Below are positions 62,166-64,000 of a stretch of DNA of 64,000 nt, in pieces; the first letter of the stretch is position 1, and each line of letters begins with the position of its first letter. Position numbers and translations under genes: made by a program. The notes below the pieces were generated by a model, which saw only the letters and a program-made list of their open reading frames with translations, made no database searches and was not told the DNA's origin. Where the stretch lies: positions 100,209 to 164,208 of the forward strand of contig NZ_BAABDD010000011.1 in the NCBI RefSeq assembly GCF_039539445.1, given 5' to 3'. The DNA comes from Salinactinospora qingdaonensis. GTDB taxonomy: Bacteria > Actinomycetota > Actinomycetes > Streptosporangiales > Streptosporangiaceae.

Positions 62166-63080
62166 ATGGAGCTGGAAACACTCGGCGTGTTCCTCAAATC
62201 ACGCCGGGATCGGGTCACCCCCGTCGATGTCGGACTGCGGACCTATGGAACCGCCCGCCGCGTGCCGGGACTGCGGCGCGAAGAGCTGGCCCACTTGGCC
62301 GGCGTCAGTGCGGGCTATTACACCCGCCTGGAACAGGATCAGGCCGGGACCGCCTCTCAACAGGTACTCGACGCGCTGGCCCGGGTGCTACGGCTGGACC
62401 CGGCCGAGCGGCTCCACCTGCGCAACCTCGCCGACCGGCCGACGGTGCCGGGGCTGTCCCGCCCCGAAGCCGAGCAGCCGCACCGGCGGGTGCTGGCGCT
62501 GCTGGAGTCGCTGGGCGAGTTCGCCCCGGCCGTGGTCCTAGGGCGCCGCGGTGACGTGCTCGCCTGGAACCGCAGCGGGCACGCGCTCGTGGGCGAGCAC
62601 ACCGACTTCGCGGCCCCCAGCTCCCCGGAGAGGCGCCCGTCCGTGCCGCGGATGTTCTTCCTGGACCCGCTCACCCGCGACCTCCACCGCAACTGGGCGG
62701 AACTGGCCCGCGTGCACGTGGGCTACCTGCGGCTGACCGCGGGCCGCTACCCCACCGACGCCCGGCTGGCCGAACTGATCGGCGAGCTGGCCATGCGCAG
62801 CGGCGACTTCGCGGCACTTTGGGCTGACGGCGACGTCGCCGACTGCACGGTGGGCCGCATGGACCTGCGCCACCCCACCGTCGGCGAGCTGAGTGTGGAT
62901 TACCAGGTCTGGCTGCAACCCGACAGCCAGGACCACCGGCTGGAGGTCTACACGCCCAGCGACGAGGCGTCGGCCGACGCGCTGCGCCTCCTGACCAACC
63001 AGTTCTCCAAGGAGCGGGGCTCCGGGGCGCTGACCAGCCACCTACCGGTGGGCGTCGAGGAGGGGTGGCCGACGCCCTAA
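62166..63080 (+). CDS. XRE regulator with MmyB-like ligand domain
   Basis: The 304-residue protein starts LGVFLKSRRDRVTPVDVG and carries the XRE helix-turn-helix VPGLRREELAHLAGVSAGYY followed by TRLEQDQAG. A MmyB-type ligand-binding domain makes up the rest (VLAWNRSGHALVG, RNWAELARVHVGYLRL, VGRMDLRHPTVGELSVDYQV). This family in actinomycetes usually sits divergent from an oxidoreductase or transporter gene that it controls, and the divergent MFS gene here fits. Fatty acids are ligands of some members. Confidence 0.92.
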   Translation: MELETLGVFLKSRRDRVTPVDVGLRTYGTARRVPGLRREELAHLAGVSAGYYTRLEQDQAGTASQQVLDALARVLRLDPAERLHLRNLADRPTVPGLSRPEAEQPHRRVLALLESLGEFAPAVVLGRRGDVLAWNRSGHALVGEHTDFAAPSSPERRPSVPRMFFLDPLTRDLHRNWAELARVHVGYLRLTAGRYPTDARLAELIGELAMRSGDFAALWADGDVADCTVGRMDLRHPTVGELSVDYQVWLQPDSQDHRLEVYTPSDEASADALRLLTNQFSKERGSGALTSHLPVGVEEGWPTP

Positions 63081-63151
63081 GCCCCGGCTTCCCAGCCGGC
63101 GTCCGGGGTGTTTCTCCGGGGGTGTCAAGCCGGGAGTGGGCAGATGGCGCC

Positions 63152-63195
63152 GTTCGCTCGTGCCTCGATCGCTACGTGATCTCAGCAGCCCGGGG
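63152..63195 (+). repeat. Dispersed palindromic repeat, copy 6
   Basis: GTTCGCTCGTGCCTCGATCG then CTACGTGATCTCAGCAGCC. The dyad has one changed position in the right arm (GTGATC). The extension GGGGCGGGCTGTGCCTGAGG matches copy 3. Confidence 0.78.
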
Positions 63196-63471
63196 CGGGC
63201 TGTGCCTGAGGTGACACGGGTGTCACGACGGGGCTGGGGCCCACGTGGAGCCAACACCACAACAAGGCAAACAGGAACGGGGCCACCACCGCGACCGGAC
63301 AGACGGGAACGGGGCGAGCACCATGACGGAGCGGACGGGGGTGGGGCGGCTCGGCGGCTTCCGGCACGCCCTCAGCCACCGTCCCACCGAGACACCACCC
63401 CACCGGCATGTCCCCCACACCAGCGGCACCCGGCACAACAGCGATGCGTCAAAGACACAGCGCCCCCCGTC

Positions 63472-63512
63472 AAGGCTGCCGAGATCGCAAAGCGATCGAG
63501 GCACGAGCGGAC
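63472..63512 (-). repeat. Dispersed palindromic repeat, copy 7
   Basis: Reverse orientation: AAGGCTGCCGAGATCGCAAAG then CGATCGAGGCACGAGCGGAC. It lies about 100 bases before the presumed left end of the IS110 element. Confidence 0.78.
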
Positions 63513-63610
63513 GACGAACACTCCCACCCCAGACACACACCAGGCCCCCCACACCACCCACGCCCCACCCCAACGTGACAACCCCACAGAAACACCCCCC
63601 CATTACCTTT

Positions 63611-63790
63611 TAGGGAGTTCCGCAAGGGAACTCCCGGCCTCTGGTCCCGGCAGGACTGGTCCCCCCTGTCATCGATGATCCGGGGGGTGGTGTCACCGGG
63701 CACCAGAGGCACCGCCAGACCGCTGATAGAAGCACGATCCGCCCTGGGCAGGATCTTCGTAATGTGGATGCCGCCAGACGGTGCCCGCTG
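63611..63790 (+). ncRNA. Candidate IS110 bridge RNA
   Basis: The 180 bases upstream of the transposase fold as expected for a bridge RNA. A 5' hairpin pairs GGGAGTTCC (63613-63621) with GGAACTCCC (63627-63635). A second stem pairs GCCTCTGGT (63637-63645) with ACCAGAGGC (63702-63710) and CCCGG with CCGGG, then opens into an internal loop (63651-63660 and 63688-63695) closed by CCCCCC/GGGGGG. A third arm is closed by ACCG (63711-63714) with CGGT (63779-63782) and tipped by GATCC/GGATC (63736-63740, 63751-63755). The two internal loops would be the target- and donor-binding loops. Folded by eye only. Confidence 0.6.
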
Positions 63791-63825
63791 CGGCCGGGAC
63801 GACGCACAAGCAGCCAGGAGTACAC

Positions 63826-64000
63826 GTGGCCGACACCCCCGACGAGATCGGCGTCTACCTCGGCCTGGACGTCGGCAAAGGCCAGCACCACGCCCGCGGC
63901 GTGACCCCCGCCGGCAAGACCGTGTTCGATAAGCGCCTGCCCAACAGCGAGCCCAAGCTCCGCCAGATGCTGGACAAACTCACGGCCAAGCACGGAACGG
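63826..64000 (+). CDS. IS110-family DEDD transposase, N-terminal part
   Basis: The first 58 codons are visible. EIGVYLGLDVGKGQHHARGV contains the first acidic residue of the DEDD (RuvC-like) catalytic domain in the usual LD.GK context, followed by TPAGKTVFDKRLPNSEPKLR, typical of IS110 transposases. The GTG at 63826 has CCAGGAG 5 bases upstream. The C-terminal serine-containing domain is beyond the window, so intactness is unknown. Confidence 0.88.
   Translation, partial: MADTPDEIGVYLGLDVGKGQHHARGVTPAGKTVFDKRLPNSEPKLRQMLDKLTAKHGT

Larger units (their letters stand above)
63081..63605. other. Intergenic region with a forward and a reverse repeat copy
   Basis: No gene is supported. Repeat copies at 63152 and 63472 face each other like the arms of a 360-base inverted repeat; the sequence between is GC-rich and low in complexity. 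Confidence 0.5.
63611..64000 (+). mobile_element. IS110-family insertion sequence, left part
   Basis: The element comprises the structured non-coding left end and the start of its transposase and runs off the right edge. IS110 elements lack terminal inverted repeats, so the exact left boundary cannot be read; 63611 is the start of the first hairpin, not a proven junction. Confidence 0.65.

Noticed and set aside
1..64000. CRISPR arrays, rRNA genes and riboswitches
   Set aside because: No regularly spaced repeats, rRNA signatures or recognisable riboswitch cores were seen.

Overview
The window is very GC-rich throughout, uses GTG and TTG starts, and carries actinobacterial hallmarks: a DUF742/conservon-type regulator, a Gly-Cys-Val tRNA cluster, a DevR/DevS-like oxygen or redox two-component pair, and an AfsR-type TPR remnant. 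It is a chromosomal segment of a filamentous-type actinobacterium. Nocardiopsaceae or a relative is my guess; the species cannot be named from the sequence.

Layout. 1-4.2 kb: the start of a GNAT gene cut by the window edge, an ABM-domain protein, a small two-repeat protein, a broken TPR regulator and a zinc-independent MDR oxidoreductase. 4.2-10.3 kb: one huge reading frame joining the C-terminal half of a DISARM DrmD-type helicase to a DrmMI-type adenine methyltransferase, with no drmA/B/C beside it. 10.6-27.3 kb: a compact lipid-polyketide locus with a fatty acyl-AMP ligase, a free ACP, an MDR reductase, two non-reducing type I PKS proteins (KS-AT-dead DH-ACP and KS-AT-ACP-TE), a StyA-like flavin monooxygenase, a DUF742-pseudoGTPase fusion, a TetR regulator and an acyl-CoA dehydrogenase. 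27.5-35.7 kb: GH38 alpha-mannosidase, gluconokinase, a TetR/MFS pair with a double operator, and moeA.

35.9-55.2 kb: tRNA-Gly, tRNA-Cys and tRNA-Val, then about 19 kb with a dormancy or low-oxygen flavour: P-type ATPase, GNAT-acyl-CoA synthetase fusion, OsmC, DevR- and DevS-like proteins, tandem USP, DoxX, beta-phosphoglucomutase and a GH65 phosphorylase. At least three broken genes (USP, XRE-PPOX, CBS-BON) lie among them. The segment is bracketed by a degenerate 3' copy of the tRNA-Val gene and by a duplicated 3' end of the GH65 gene, so it looks like an old integrated or duplicated island. 55.3-57 kb has no recognisable gene. 57-63 kb holds two drug-efflux/regulator groups, one with a twice-frameshifted MFS transporter. 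The right edge enters an IS110-family element whose upstream region folds like a bridge RNA.

A palindromic repeat family (core GATCGC-TGC-GCGATC) recurs at least eight times between genes, on both strands, across the whole window.
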